Source: SZAS-103 sp036496805
Lineage (GTDB): Bacteria; Pseudomonadota; Gammaproteobacteria; Xanthomonadales; Xanthomonadaceae
Direction of reading: 5' to 3'
Length of the DNA stretch: 64,000 nt
Assembly (NCBI GenBank): GCA_036496805.1
Contig: DASXKN010000019.1
Span: forward strand, 62,001-126,000
The translations under genes were made by a program, and so were the position numbers. Below, piece after piece: positions 8,214-19,062 of this stretch. Under the pieces are notes generated by a model. That model worked only from the letters and a program-made list of their open reading frames with translations. It had not been told where the DNA came from and did not search any database. Positions within the stretch are counted from its first letter, which is position 1; the number at the start of each line of letters is the position of its first letter.

Positions 8214-9303
8214 GCTGACCCGCTGGCTGCACGGCCTCGACCACATCCGCCTGTTCGCGCTGTTCGGCTACATCACCTTCCGCGGGATCATGAGCGCGCT
8301 CACCGCGCTCGCGCTCTCGCTGTGGCTGGGTCCGTCGATCATCAGCCGGCTCGCCCAGCTCAAGGGCGGCCAGCCGATCCGCACCGACGGCCCGCAGTCG
8401 CATTTCTCCAAGGCCGGCACGCCGACCATGGGCGGCGCGCTGATCCTCGCCGCGATCGTGCTGTCCACCCTGCTGTGGTCCGACCTGCACAACCGTTACG
8501 TGTGGATCGCGCTCGGCGTGCTGGTCGCGTTCGGCGCGATCGGCTGGCAGGACGACTGGATCAAGATCGTCAAGCGCGATCCCAACGGCATGCGCTCGCG
8601 CACCAAGTACGCGTTGCAGTCGGTCTGCGGGCTGGTCGCGGCCGGGCTGCTGTACTGGGTGGCCAAGGATGATCCGGTCTGCGCGGCCTGCACGACCTTC
8701 TACGTGCCGCTGCTCAAGGACGTCGCGATCCCGCTGGGCGTCGGCTTCATCGCCGTGGCGTATTTCTGGATCGTCGGCTTCTCCAACGCGGTCAACCTCA
8801 CCGACGGCCTCGACGGGCTGGCGATCATGCCCTCGGTGCTGGTCTCCTCCGCGCTGGGCGTGTTCGCCTACCTCTCCGGCCACGCCGAGTTCGCCCGCTA
8901 CCTGCAGATCCCGGCGATCCCGGGCGCCGGCGAGATGGTGATCTTCTGCGCGTCGATCGCCGGCGCGGGCCTGGGCTTCCTCTGGTTCAACACCTATCCA
9001 GCGATGGTGTTCATGGGCGACATCGGCGCGCTCGCGCTCGGCGCGGCGCTGGCGACGGTCGCGGTGATCGTCCGCCAGGAAATCGTGCTGGCGATCATGG
9101 GCGGAATCTTCGTGGTCGAGACCCTCTCGGTGATGATCCAGGTCGGCAGCTTCAAGCTCACCGGCAAGCGCGTCTTCCGGATGGCGCCGATCCACCACCA
9201 CTTCGAACTCAAGGGCTGGCCCGAGCCGCGCGTGATCGTGCGCTTCTGGATCATCTCGGTGATGTTGGTCCTGGTCGGTCTGGCCACGCTCAAAGTCAGG
9301 TGA
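8203..9303 (+). CDS. mraY: Phospho-MurNAc-pentapeptide transferase MraY
   Basis: Polytopic inner-membrane enzyme that moves phospho-MurNAc-pentapeptide onto undecaprenyl phosphate to give lipid I. Catalytic acidic motifs are visible as WQDDW in an early cytoplasmic loop and NLTDGLDGL later; FRMAPIHHHFE near the C-terminus is a strong MraY signature. About ten hydrophobic segments can be seen. The start is placed at the ATG encoding MLLELTRW, giving 366 residues that align with the family N-terminus; an ATG six codons upstream is less likely. In many relatives murD follows directly, but here it does not. Confidence 0.96.
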   Translation: MLLELTRWLHGLDHIRLFALFGYITFRGIMSALTALALSLWLGPSIISRLAQLKGGQPIRTDGPQSHFSKAGTPTMGGALILAAIVLSTLLWSDLHNRYVWIALGVLVAFGAIGWQDDWIKIVKRDPNGMRSRTKYALQSVCGLVAAGLLYWVAKDDPVCAACTTFYVPLLKDVAIPLGVGFIAVAYFWIVGFSNAVNLTDGLDGLAIMPSVLVSSALGVFAYLSGHAEFARYLQIPAIPGAGEMVIFCASIAGAGLGFLWFNTYPAMVFMGDIGALALGAALATVAVIVRQEIVLAIMGGIFVVETLSVMIQVGSFKLTGKRVFRMAPIHHHFELKGWPEPRVIVRFWIISVMLVLVGLATLKVR

Positions 9304-9308
9304 ATCGC

Positions 9309-9356
9309 ATGTCCACGAACACATCGTCACTCGCGCGCGAGCACTTGGTGCGCTGA
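9309..9356 (+). CDS. Possible 15-codon micro-ORF between mraY and ftsW
   Basis: A short frame starting at ATG 9309 encodes MSTNTSSLAREHLVR and stops at TGA 9354-9356, whose last base is the first base of the ftsW ATG (TGATG). It sits where murD lies in other dcw clusters. It has no recognisable homology and may only serve to carry ribosomes from mraY to ftsW, or be chance. Confidence 0.3.
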   Translation: MSTNTSSLAREHLVR

Positions 9357-10672
9357 TGAACATGCCGCAACGCCATCCTCCGATCGCCGCCGCCGGGCAG
9401 GCCCTGCGCATCGAGGCGATCAAGGGCCGCTACGATCCGGTGCTCGCGGTGATCTCGATCCTGGTCGCCGGCATCGGCATCGTCATGGTCGGATCGAGTT
9501 CGATCGCGATGGCCGAGGGACTCAAGCTCGGGCCGTTCTACTTCCTGATCCGCCACGTGGTGTTCGTGCTCGCCGGCATGGCCGGAGCGATCGTGCTGAT
9601 GCGCACCGAGCTGAAGTGGCTCGAACAGCGCAGCCGCTTCCTGCTGATCCTGTGCTTCCTGCTGCTCGCCGCGGTGTACCTGCCGGGCATCGGCCGCACC
9701 GTCAACGGCGCCAAGCGCTGGCTGAACCTGGGCGTGTCCAACTTCCAGGCGGTCGAAGCGGTCAAGCCCATGCTGATCGTCTGGCTGTCGAGCTACCTCG
9801 TGCGCTACCGCGAGGACATCGCACATAGCTGGTGGCCGATCCTCAAGCCGGTCGGCATCGCCCTGGTGCTGGTGGTGCTGCTGCTGGCGCAGCCCGATTT
9901 CGGCTCGGCCTCGCTGATCCTCGCGGTGACCGGCGGCATGCTCCTGCTTGGCGGCGCCAGCCTGCTGCGGCTGTTCGGCCCGGTCGTGGTCGGCCTGCCG
10001 GCGCTGGCGGTGGTGGCGATGTCGCAGGCCTATCGCGTGCGCCGCATGACGTCTTTCCTCAATCCCTGGGCGGATCCGTTCAAGGATGGCTTCCAGCTTT
10101 CGCAGGCGCTGATCGCGATCGGCCGCGGCCAGTGGCTCGGCGTCGGCCTCGGCGGCAGCGTGCAAAAACTTTTTTACCTGCCGGAGGCGCACACCGATTT
10201 CATCCTCGCGGTGATCGCCGAGGAACTCGGCTTCGTCGGCGTGCTCGCGGTGGTGCTGCTGTACGCGGCGTTCTTTGCGCGCTGCATGCAGCTCGGCCTG
10301 CGCGCCGCCGCGCTCGGTCGCTACTTCGCCGCGAACATCGCGTTCGGCATCGGCCTGTGGTTCTCGCTGCAGGCTCTGGTGTCGATCGGCGTGAACCTCG
10401 GCCTGTTGCCGACCAAGGGCCTGACCCTGCCGATGATCTCCTACGGCGGATCGAGCGTGCTGACCTCGGTCGCGGTGATCGGCCTGCTGCTGCGGGTCAG
10501 CTACGAAGTCGATCGCGCGCAGCGGCAGATGGCCAGGGCGCGCGAGAACGCCACGCCGATCGAGCTGCCGCCGACGCCCGCGCCCGCTCCGCGTCCCGCA
10601 CCGGCCAAGCTGCTGCCACAGGGCAAGTCGCCGCGCACGCGGATCGAGCCGCACATCGGAGAGACGGCCTGA
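9356..10672 (+). CDS. ftsW: Septal peptidoglycan polymerase FtsW
   Basis: SEDS-family glycosyltransferase that polymerises lipid II at the septum together with FtsI. About ten membrane segments are visible over 438 residues. Family signatures include NGAKRWLNLG (near 116), QPDFGSASL (near 178), LPEAHTDFILAVIAEELGF (near 274) and GGSSVL (near 363). A cytoplasmic Pro/Ala-rich tail of about 45 residues ends the protein. The start at 9356 overlaps a 15-codon reading frame and lies 52 bases after mraY; 32 bases separate the ftsW stop from the murG start. Confidence 0.95.
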   Translation: MNMPQRHPPIAAAGQALRIEAIKGRYDPVLAVISILVAGIGIVMVGSSSIAMAEGLKLGPFYFLIRHVVFVLAGMAGAIVLMRTELKWLEQRSRFLLILCFLLLAAVYLPGIGRTVNGAKRWLNLGVSNFQAVEAVKPMLIVWLSSYLVRYREDIAHSWWPILKPVGIALVLVVLLLAQPDFGSASLILAVTGGMLLLGGASLLRLFGPVVVGLPALAVVAMSQAYRVRRMTSFLNPWADPFKDGFQLSQALIAIGRGQWLGVGLGGSVQKLFYLPEAHTDFILAVIAEELGFVGVLAVVLLYAAFFARCMQLGLRAAALGRYFAANIAFGIGLWFSLQALVSIGVNLGLLPTKGLTLPMISYGGSSVLTSVAVIGLLLRVSYEVDRAQRQMARARENATPIELPPTPAPAPRPAPAKLLPQGKSPRTRIEPHIGETA

Positions 10673-10704
10673 ACGCCGCGACCGCCACGCTCGAAGGACG
10701 TCCG

Positions 10705-11765
10705 GTGATGATCCTCGCCGGCGGCACCGGTGGACACATCTTCCCGGGCATCGCGGTCGCGCGCGCGTTGATCCAGCGCCAGGTGCCGGTGGTATGGCTG
10801 GGCTCGGCCGGTGGCATGGAAACGCGCCTGGTGCCGCAGCACGGCATCGCGATCGACACGCTGAAGATCGGCGGTCTGCGCGGCAAGGGTGCGCTGGCGC
10901 TGCTGGCCGCCCCGTTCAAGTTGATGCGCGCATTGTTCGACGCGCTCGCGATCCTGCGTCGGGAGCGTCCGCGCAGCGTGCTCAGCATGGGCGGCTTCGC
11001 TGCCGGGCCGGGCGGAATCGCGGCCTGGCTGCTGCGGCGTCCGCTGATCGTGCACGAAGGCAACCGCGCGCCGGGATTCACCAATCGCGTGCTGGCGAAG
11101 TTCGCGCGGCGCGTGCTGTGCGGATTCCCGGGCAGCTTCCGGAGCGGCGGTGCGGAGACCGTGGGCAATCCGGTGCGCGCGGAAGTCGCGGCGTTGCCAA
11201 CGCCTGAAGTGCGTTTCGCGGATCGCGGACAAACCCTGCGCGTGCTCGTGCTCGGCGGCAGCCAGGGCGCGCGCGCATTGAACACGGCGGTGCCGAAGGC
11301 GCTCGCTGCGCTCACTGGCGTCGCGGTCGAGGTGCGCCACCAGTGCGGCGAGGCGATGCGCGCGGAAGCGATCGCCGCCTACGCCGACGCCGGCGTCACC
11401 GCCTCGATCGAACCCTTCATCCAGGACATGGCCGGCGCCTACGGCTGGGCCGACCTGCTGGTCTGCCGCGCCGGTGCGATGACGCTGGCCGAGGTCTGCG
11501 CGGCCGGCGTCGGCGCGCTGCTGGTGCCGTTCCCGGCCGCGGTCGACGACCACCAGACGCGCAATGCCGAGTACCTCGTCGAGCGTGGCGCGGCGCGCCT
11601 GCTGCCGCAGCACGACGAGCTCGAGACGCGCCTGCGCGAATCGCTGCGCGAGCTGCTGGTGCCCGATCGCAAGGCGTTGCTGGTGATGGCGCACTGCGCC
11701 CGCGCCGCGGCGCTTCCCGAGGCGACCGCGAAGGTCGTGGAGATCTGCATCGGGGAGGCGCGGCC

Positions 11766-11769
<4 letters not shown>
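10705..11769 (+). CDS. murG: UDP-GlcNAc:lipid I N-acetylglucosaminyltransferase MurG
   Basis: Peripheral membrane GT28 enzyme making lipid II from lipid I. The N-terminal GGTGGHIFPG loop, HEGNRAPG near the domain junction and GGSQGARALN at the start of the C-terminal domain are clear family motifs. The start is uncertain: GTG 10705 (used, 354 residues) or ATG 10708; both are served by GAAGGA at about 10693. Reading further upstream would need a CTG start. The stop overlaps murC as ATGA. Confidence 0.93.
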
Positions 11770-13192
<1,423 letters not shown>

Positions 13193-13196
<4 letters not shown>

Positions 13197-14131
13197 GCAC
13201 GGTCGAAGATCCCCGCGCTTTTGGTCGCGTCGCGGTGCTGATGGGCGGCACCTCGTCGGAGCGCGAGGTCTCGCTGGACTCGGGCCGCAACGTGCTCGAG
13301 GCGCTGCGCGCGCGCGGCGTGGATGCGCATGCGGTCGATGGCATCCCGGCGCTGGTCGAAGCCTTGTGCGCCAGCAAGTTCGACCGCGTCTTCAACATCC
13401 TGCACGGCCACAACGGCGGTGGCGAGGATGGTGTCCTGCAAGGACTGCTGGAAGCTTTCGGCGTCCCGTACACCGGATCGGGCGTGCTCGGATGCGCGCT
13501 TTCGATGGACAAGATACGCACCAAGCAGGTCTGGCTTTCTGTGGGGCTGCCGACGCCGCGTTACGCACGTCTCGTGGTGGGCGACGACGTGCGCGCGGCG
13601 GCGGCCCGCCTCGGCCTGCCGGTGATCGTCAAGCCGGCCTGCGAGGGATCGAGCGTCGGCGTCAGCCGCGTGTTCTCCGAGGCCGACCTCGATGCCGCGG
13701 TCGAACTCGCCTCGCGCTACGAAGGCGAGATGGTGATGGAGGAGATGATCGAAGGCCAGGAGCTGACCGTGGCCGTGCTCGGCGAAAACGCGCTGCCTTC
13801 GATCCGCATCGTGCCCAAGGGCGAGTACTACGACTACCACGCCAAATACGTCGCCGAGGACACGCAATACCTCTGCCCCGGCCTGGATGGCGAGCCCGAG
13901 GAAAAGATCCGCAAGCTCGCGGTCAAGGCCTTCAAGGCCGCCGGCTGTTCGGGCTGGGCGCGCGTGGACGTGATGCGCGATCGCAAGGGCGATTTCTGGC
14001 TGCTCGAAGTGAACACCGCGCCAGGCATGACCAGTCACTCGCTGGTGCCCAAGGCCGCGCATCAGGTCGGAATCGATTTCCAGACGCTGGTCTGGGACAT
14101 CCTCGAAACCTCGCTGCGGGGAGGCGCATGA
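13193..14131 (+). CDS. ddl: D-alanine:D-alanine ligase (DdlB type)
   Basis: ATP-grasp ligase making the D-Ala-D-Ala used by MurF. Visible motifs are MGGTSSEREVSLDSG (about 14-28), the HGHNGGGEDG loop, KPACEGSSVGVS in the ATP-binding part, and EVNTAPGMTSHSL with the metal-binding Glu/Asn near the C-terminus. The 312 residues match the DdlB subgroup. It overlaps murC and ftsQ by four bases each, the same order as in E. coli and Pseudomonas. Confidence 0.96.
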
Positions 14132-14901
14132 ACGTCCTCGTCCGCCTGCTCGCGTGGACGCTGGCGATCGCCCTGGTCGCGCTGCCGGTCGTGGCCGTGC
14201 TCAACGGCTGGATCGCCGGCGACCGCTGGCCGATGCGGCGGCTCGAGGTCAGCGGCCCGTTCACGCGGGTCAGCGCCGAGCAGGTGCGCGCGGTGGTGCT
14301 GCCGCAGGTCAAGAGCGGCTTCTTCGCGATCCACATGGAGCCGATCCGCGACGCGATCGCGGCGATGCCGTGGATCGAGAAGGTGGAAGTGCGCAAGCGC
14401 TGGCCTGACCAGCTCGTGGTGAGCTTCACCGAGCATCGCGCCTTCGCGCGCTGGGATCGCGACAAGCTGCTGTCCGACCATGGCCAGGTGTTCACCGCGC
14501 CCGGCAGCCCCGACCTGTCCAGCCTGCCGGAGCTGGAAGGCCCGGACGGCCGCGCCGCGGACGTCATCGCCCTCTACAACCAGGTGCAGCCGATGTTCGC
14601 GGGCAGCGCCTGGCACGTGCAGGGCGTGAGCCTGTCCGAGCGCGATAGCTGGACCCTCCACCTGCGCGATGGCATCGACGTGGTGATCGGCCGCAACGAC
14701 CCGGCCGAGCGCCTGCGCCGCTTCGCGCGCCTGCTGCCGCGGATCGTCGCCACCCGCCAGGGTTCCACCCTGCTGCGCGCCGACCTGCGCTACACGAACG
14801 GCTTCGCCCTGACCTGGCAGGACCCGGTTCCGGTCAAGCCGAACAACAGTCCGAAACACGCGGTCCCCACCAGCAATACCAAGCAACAGGCGCATACATG
14901 A
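14128..14901 (+). CDS. ftsQ: Cell division protein FtsQ
   Basis: Bitopic inner-membrane protein linking early and late divisome proteins. A hydrophobic segment (about residues 7-27) follows a very short cytoplasmic start. The periplasmic part has a POTRA domain beginning MRRLEVSGPF, with PWIEKVEVRKRWPD downstream, and then the beta domain. The 257 residues end in a polar Lys/Asn/Gln-rich tail. The cytoplasmic N-terminus is clearly shorter than in E. coli FtsQ. The stop overlaps ftsA as ATGA. Confidence 0.94.
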   Translation: MNVLVRLLAWTLAIALVALPVVAVLNGWIAGDRWPMRRLEVSGPFTRVSAEQVRAVVLPQVKSGFFAIHMEPIRDAIAAMPWIEKVEVRKRWPDQLVVSFTEHRAFARWDRDKLLSDHGQVFTAPGSPDLSSLPELEGPDGRAADVIALYNQVQPMFAGSAWHVQGVSLSERDSWTLHLRDGIDVVIGRNDPAERLRRFARLLPRIVATRQGSTLLRADLRYTNGFALTWQDPVPVKPNNSPKHAVPTSNTKQQAHT

Positions 14902-16133
14902 ATCGCAAGGGCGACAAATCCCTCATCGTCGGGCTCGACGTCGGCACCTCCAAGGTGGTCGCCCTAGTCGGCGAGTACTCGCCGGGCAACCCGATCGAGG
15001 TGATCGGGCTGGGCACGCACGAATCGCGCGGGCTGCGGCGCGGCGTGGTGGTGGACATCGAATCGACCGTGCAGTCGATCCAGCGCGCGGTGCAGGAGGC
15101 CGAAATGATGGCCGGCTGCGAGATCAGCTCGGTCTACGCCAGCGTCTCCGGCAGCCACACCCAGTGCCGCAACTCGCCGGGCATCGTGCCGATCAAGGAC
15201 GGCGAGGTGACCTACGCCGACCTCGACAACGTGCTGCAGGCGGCGAAGGCCGTGGCGATCCCGGCCGACCAGAAGATCCTGCACGCGATCCCGCAGGAAT
15301 ACATGATCGACAACTCGGCCGAATCCATCCGCAACCCGGTCGGCATGTCCGGCGTGCGGCTGGAAGTGCGCGCGCACCTGGTGACCGGCGCGCAGTCGGC
15401 GGCGCAGAACATCACCAAGTGCATCAACCGTTGCAACCTGCAGGTCGACGACCTGATCCTCGCGTCGATCGCTTCCAGCACCGCGGTGCTGACCGCCGAC
15501 GAGAAGGACCTCGGCGTGGTGCTGGTGGACATCGGCGCGGGCACGACCGACATCGCGGTGTTCGTGCAGGGCGCGATCTGCCACTCGGCCTCGCTGCCGA
15601 TCGCCGGCGACCAGGTCACCAACGACATCGCCCACCTGCTGCGCACGCCCACGCCGGACGCCGAGCACATCAAGGTGCGCTACGCCTGCGCGCTGGCGCA
15701 GCTGGCGACGGCCGAGGAATCGATCCAGGTGCCGGGCGTGGGCGAGCGGCCGCCGCGGCGGCTGGCGCGGCAGGCGCTCGCCGAGGCGGTGCAGAACCGC
15801 TACGAGGAAATGTTCGAGATGGTGCAGGCCGAACTGCGCCGCTCCGGTTTCGAGGAGCGGGTGCGTGCCGGCCTGGTGCTCACCGGCGGTGCTTCGAAGA
15901 TGGAAGGCGTGGCCGAACTGGCCGAGGAAATGCTGCACATGCCGGTGCGCATGGGCATTCCGCAGCACGTCAGCGGGCTGGGCGAGGTGGTCGGCAATCC
16001 GGTGCATGCGAGTGGCGTCGGCCTGCTGCTGTGGGGCAGCCAGATCGAGCACCCGCGGCGGCCGGTGGTGCCCACGGGCAAGGTCGGATCGATGTTCTCG
16101 AAGATGCGCAACTGGTATCGCGGGCAGTTCTAG
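14898..16133 (+). CDS. ftsA: Cell division protein FtsA
   Basis: Actin-fold ATPase that tethers FtsZ to the membrane. The phosphate loop GLDVGTSKV (about 13-21), the second nucleotide motif VDIGAGTTDIAVF (about 211-223) and TGGASKMEG near residue 331 are typical. The C-terminus, KMRNWYRGQF, is a plausible amphipathic membrane-targeting helix. The protein has 411 residues. It is the last gene of the uninterrupted overlap series; a 284-base spacer separates it from ftsZ. Confidence 0.96.
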   Translation: MNRKGDKSLIVGLDVGTSKVVALVGEYSPGNPIEVIGLGTHESRGLRRGVVVDIESTVQSIQRAVQEAEMMAGCEISSVYASVSGSHTQCRNSPGIVPIKDGEVTYADLDNVLQAAKAVAIPADQKILHAIPQEYMIDNSAESIRNPVGMSGVRLEVRAHLVTGAQSAAQNITKCINRCNLQVDDLILASIASSTAVLTADEKDLGVVLVDIGAGTTDIAVFVQGAICHSASLPIAGDQVTNDIAHLLRTPTPDAEHIKVRYACALAQLATAEESIQVPGVGERPPRRLARQALAEAVQNRYEEMFEMVQAELRRSGFEERVRAGLVLTGGASKMEGVAELAEEMLHMPVRMGIPQHVSGLGEVVGNPVHASGVGLLLWGSQIEHPRRPVVPTGKVGSMFSKMRNWYRGQF

Positions 16134-16417
16134 ACATGAAAGGCGAACGCACCTGGAACATGGATCTGTTCGGCGACGAAGGCGCGAATCGGGCGCGTCG
16201 TGCGGAGGCGGACCCATCCGCAAGCCAGGTGGGCGGGACCGAAAGCAGCGAGGTCGGGCGGCGGGAAGAAAAAGAACGGGACGGACGAGGCGGGCGGCGG
16301 AACGGGAACGGCGGGAACCGGGCGAATCACACAGCAACGAATCACACGACAACGACGCAGACGACAACGAAACACACAACAACTATTACATCGACACCAT
16401 CCAACGGAGAAACAGAC
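16134..16417 (+). other. ftsA-ftsZ spacer, open in the ftsZ frame
   Basis: Between the ftsA stop and the ftsZ ATG the sequence stays open in the ftsZ frame. An ATG at 16136, three bases after the ftsA stop, would read MKGERTWNMDLFGDEG and continue for 94 codons into FtsZ. The second half (about 16310-16400) is AC-rich and would encode a Thr/Asn/His-rich low-complexity stretch. The normal ftsZ start has its own GGAGA, so the spacer is more likely an untranslated leader. Confidence 0.55.
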
Positions 16418-17668
16418 ATGGCACATTTCGAACTCATCGAGAAAATCGCGCCGAACGCGGTCATCAAGGTCATCGGCGTCGGCGGCGGCGGCGGCAACGC
16501 GGTCGCTCACATGGTCAACAGCAGCGTGCAGGGCGTGGAGTTCATCACCGCCAACACCGACTCGCAGGCGATCAAGAGCGCCGGTTCCAAGCTGCAGCTG
16601 CAACTGGGCGGCAACGTCACCAAGGGCCTGGGCGCAGGCGCGAATCCGGAAGTGGGCCGCCAGGCCGCACTCGAGGACCGCGAACGCATCGTCGAGGCGC
16701 TGGAAGGCGCGGACATGGTCTTCATCACCGCCGGCATGGGCGGCGGCACCGGCACCGGCGCGGCGCCGGTCGTGGCGCAGCTCGCCAAGGAAATGGGCAT
16801 CCTGACGGTCGCGGTCGTCACCAAGCCGTTCCCGTTCGAGGGCCGCCGGCGCATGCAGGTCGCGCTCAAGGGCATCGAGGAACTGGCCCAGCATTGCGAC
16901 TCGCTGATCACGATCCCGAACGAGAAGCTGATCAACGTCCTCGGCCGCGAAGCGACCATGGTGCAGGCATTCAAGGCCGCCAACGACGTGCTGCTCGGCG
17001 CCGTGCAGGGCATCGCCGACCTGATCGTGCGCCCGGGCCTGATCAACGTCGACTTCGCCGACGTGCGCACGGTGATGAGCGAAATGGGCATGGCGATGAT
17101 GGGCTCGGGCACCGCCAGCGGCGCCGAGCGCGCGATGTCGGCCGCCGAGACGGCGATCAGCAACCCGCTGCTCGACGACGTCAACCTCAGCGGCGCCAAC
17201 GGCATCCTGGTCAACATCACCGCCGGTCCCGACTTCACGATGCGCGAGTTCGACGAGGTCGGCCGCACGATCGAGGAGTTCGCCAGCGAGGACGCGACCG
17301 TCGTGATCGGCACCGTGCTCGATCCGGAGATGCAGGACGAGGTGCGCGTGACCGTGGTCGCCACGGGCCTGAATCGCCAGGCGGCGCGCCAGCCGGTCCG
17401 CAACCAGGAGCGCGAGGAGCGTGGCTTCGAGCGCGAGCGCGAGCGCAGCGTCGCGCGTGCGCCGCAGGTCAAGCTCGTCCGCAACGGCAGCACCGGCCGC
17501 GCCGAGTTCCCGCTGCCCGACTCGCACGTCGAGACGGTCGCCCCGGCTCCCGGTTTCGGTGGTCTGCGTGGCGGCACCCGCCGCACGGAAGTGGCGACCA
17601 GCGCGCTCGACACCAGCCAGGACGCCTACCTCGACATCCCGGCGTTCCTGCGCAGGCAGGCCGATTGA
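16418..17668 (+). CDS. ftsZ: Cell division GTPase FtsZ
   Basis: Tubulin-like GTPase forming the Z ring. The signature loop GGGTGTG is at residues 108-114, preceded by IGVGGGGGNAV near 20-30. After the globular part a charged, Arg/Glu-rich linker (about 325-395) leads to the conserved C-terminal peptide YLDIPAFLRRQ, which binds FtsA and ZipA-like partners. The start ATG is preceded by GGAGA (16406-16410) at seven bases and gives the standard N-terminus and a 416-residue protein. A longer in-frame version is possible (see spacer). Confidence 0.97.
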   Translation: MAHFELIEKIAPNAVIKVIGVGGGGGNAVAHMVNSSVQGVEFITANTDSQAIKSAGSKLQLQLGGNVTKGLGAGANPEVGRQAALEDRERIVEALEGADMVFITAGMGGGTGTGAAPVVAQLAKEMGILTVAVVTKPFPFEGRRRMQVALKGIEELAQHCDSLITIPNEKLINVLGREATMVQAFKAANDVLLGAVQGIADLIVRPGLINVDFADVRTVMSEMGMAMMGSGTASGAERAMSAAETAISNPLLDDVNLSGANGILVNITAGPDFTMREFDEVGRTIEEFASEDATVVIGTVLDPEMQDEVRVTVVATGLNRQAARQPVRNQEREERGFERERERSVARAPQVKLVRNGSTGRAEFPLPDSHVETVAPAPGFGGLRGGTRRTEVATSALDTSQDAYLDIPAFLRRQAD

Positions 17669-17714
17669 GGATAAATCGAGGAGATCGATAGCTGAAGGAA
17701 CTATTCGCCCCTTG

Positions 17715-17752
17715 CCGCCGTCCTTCTTCGGATGCCATGACGAAGGCGGCGG
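17715..17752 (+). terminator. Possible terminator hairpin after ftsZ
   Basis: CCGCCG-t-CCTTC (17715-17726) can pair with GAAGG-CGGCGG (17742-17752) around a loop of about 15 bases, followed by only a short TTTC. It lies in the 323-base ftsZ-lpxC gap and could end dcw transcription. The poor T-run keeps confidence low. Confidence 0.4.
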
Positions 17753-17923
17753 TTTCGGGGTCTAGCGAAATGGAATTCGGGTACTTGCCTCGGCGGGTGC
17801 CCGGGTTGTCCTCTTGTGGAAAGGCCGAAGGAGCACACCCTCGATTGCATGCAACGGCAGTGCCATTCGATAGTTTTGTGAACTCATGGTTTCACCAGTG
17901 AGACGACATTGCTTCCGAATTGT

Positions 17924-17951
17924 TTGAATTTGGTAAAACGCGTGCTATTCT
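17924..17951 (+). promoter_or_regulatory. Predicted promoter of lpxC
   Basis: TTGAAT (17924-17929), a 16-base spacer and TATTCT (17946-17951) preceded by TGC form an extended -10 type promoter about 40 bases before the lpxC start. It would allow lpxC expression independent of the dcw cluster. The remaining part of the 17669-17991 gap shows nothing else recognisable. Confidence 0.5.
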
Positions 17952-17991
17952 CGGCCGCGTCTTGTCGCGCTCCGCCAGGAGAACGCACAGT

Positions 17992-18903
17992 ATGATCAAG
18001 CAACGTACGCTCAAGAATGTCATTCGCGCGACCGGCGTTGGCATTCATTCGGGGCAGAAGGTCTTCATGACCCTGCGCCCGGCGTCACCCGATACCGGCA
18101 TCGTCTTCAGGCGTGTGGATTTCGCCCAGCCGATCGAGATTCTTGCGCGCGCCGAACACGTCGGCGACACCAGCCTTTCCACCACGCTCGTGCGCGGCGA
18201 CGTGCGCATCATGACGGTCGAACACCTGCTGTCGGCCATGGCCGGGCTGGGCATCGACAACGCGTACGTGGATCTGTCGGCGCCCGAGGTGCCGATCATG
18301 GACGGCTCCGCCGGTCCCTATGTGTTCCTGATCCAGTCGGCCGGCATCGAGGAGCAGAACGCGGCCAAGCGTTTCATCCGGATCAAGAAGCCGATCCGCC
18401 TCGAGGACGGCGACAAGTGGGCCCGCTTCGAGCCGTTCGACGGCTTCAAGGTCGGCTTCACGATCGACTTCAACCACCCGATCTTCACCCGTTCGACCTC
18501 GACCGCCGAGGTGGATTTCTCGACCACGTCGTTCGTCAAGGAAGTCAGCCGCGCGCGCACCTTCGGCTTCATGAAGGACATCGAGATGCTGCGCGACCGC
18601 AAGCTCGTGCTCGGCGGCAGCATGGACAACGCGATCGTGCTCGACGACTACCGCATCCTCAACGAGGACGGGTTGCGCTACGAGGACGAGTTCGTGAAGC
18701 ACAAGATCCTCGACGCGATCGGCGACCTGTACCTGCTCGGGCACAGCCTGATCGGCGCCTTCTACGGCTACAAGTCGGGCCACCAGCTCAACAACCAGCT
18801 CCTGCGCACCTTGCTGGCCGACCGCACGGCCTGGGAAGAGGTGACCTTCCAGGATCCGGCGCAGGCGCCCATTTCCTACGCGCATCCGGCGCAAGCGGTC
18901 TGA
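17992..18903 (+). CDS. lpxC: UDP-3-O-acyl-GlcNAc deacetylase LpxC
   Basis: Zinc hydrolase for the committed step of lipid A synthesis, acting in the cytoplasm. Zinc ligands by family alignment are H78, H237 and D241. The catalytic Glu is E77 in VEHLLSAMAG and the catalytic His is H264 in KSGHQLNNQLL. The 303-residue length is normal. The start at ATG 17992 is preceded by AGGAGA; the frame is open further upstream but lacks the family sequence there. Its place after ftsZ is usual in gammaproteobacteria. Confidence 0.97.
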   Translation: MIKQRTLKNVIRATGVGIHSGQKVFMTLRPASPDTGIVFRRVDFAQPIEILARAEHVGDTSLSTTLVRGDVRIMTVEHLLSAMAGLGIDNAYVDLSAPEVPIMDGSAGPYVFLIQSAGIEEQNAAKRFIRIKKPIRLEDGDKWARFEPFDGFKVGFTIDFNHPIFTRSTSTAEVDFSTTSFVKEVSRARTFGFMKDIEMLRDRKLVLGGSMDNAIVLDDYRILNEDGLRYEDEFVKHKILDAIGDLYLLGHSLIGAFYGYKSGHQLNNQLLRTLLADRTAWEEVTFQDPAQAPISYAHPAQAV

Positions 18904-19062
18904 CCCCCTTCCGGCGGTTTAACGAATTCGTGACATAAGTCGCGGATTCGCTTGGCTATTTTACGTGGCCGCTTTTTCCTGTAGTATCCGTTCCTCGGTC
19001 GCTTGACCGGTCCGCCGCGAGCTTGTTCCGGCGGGTGTTTCATCCCTTGCAAGACCCGGCGG

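Noticed and set aside
10669..10704. Earlier CTG start for murG overlapping the ftsW stop
   Set aside because: CTG starts are rare and a good GAAGGA precedes GTG 10705/ATG 10708.
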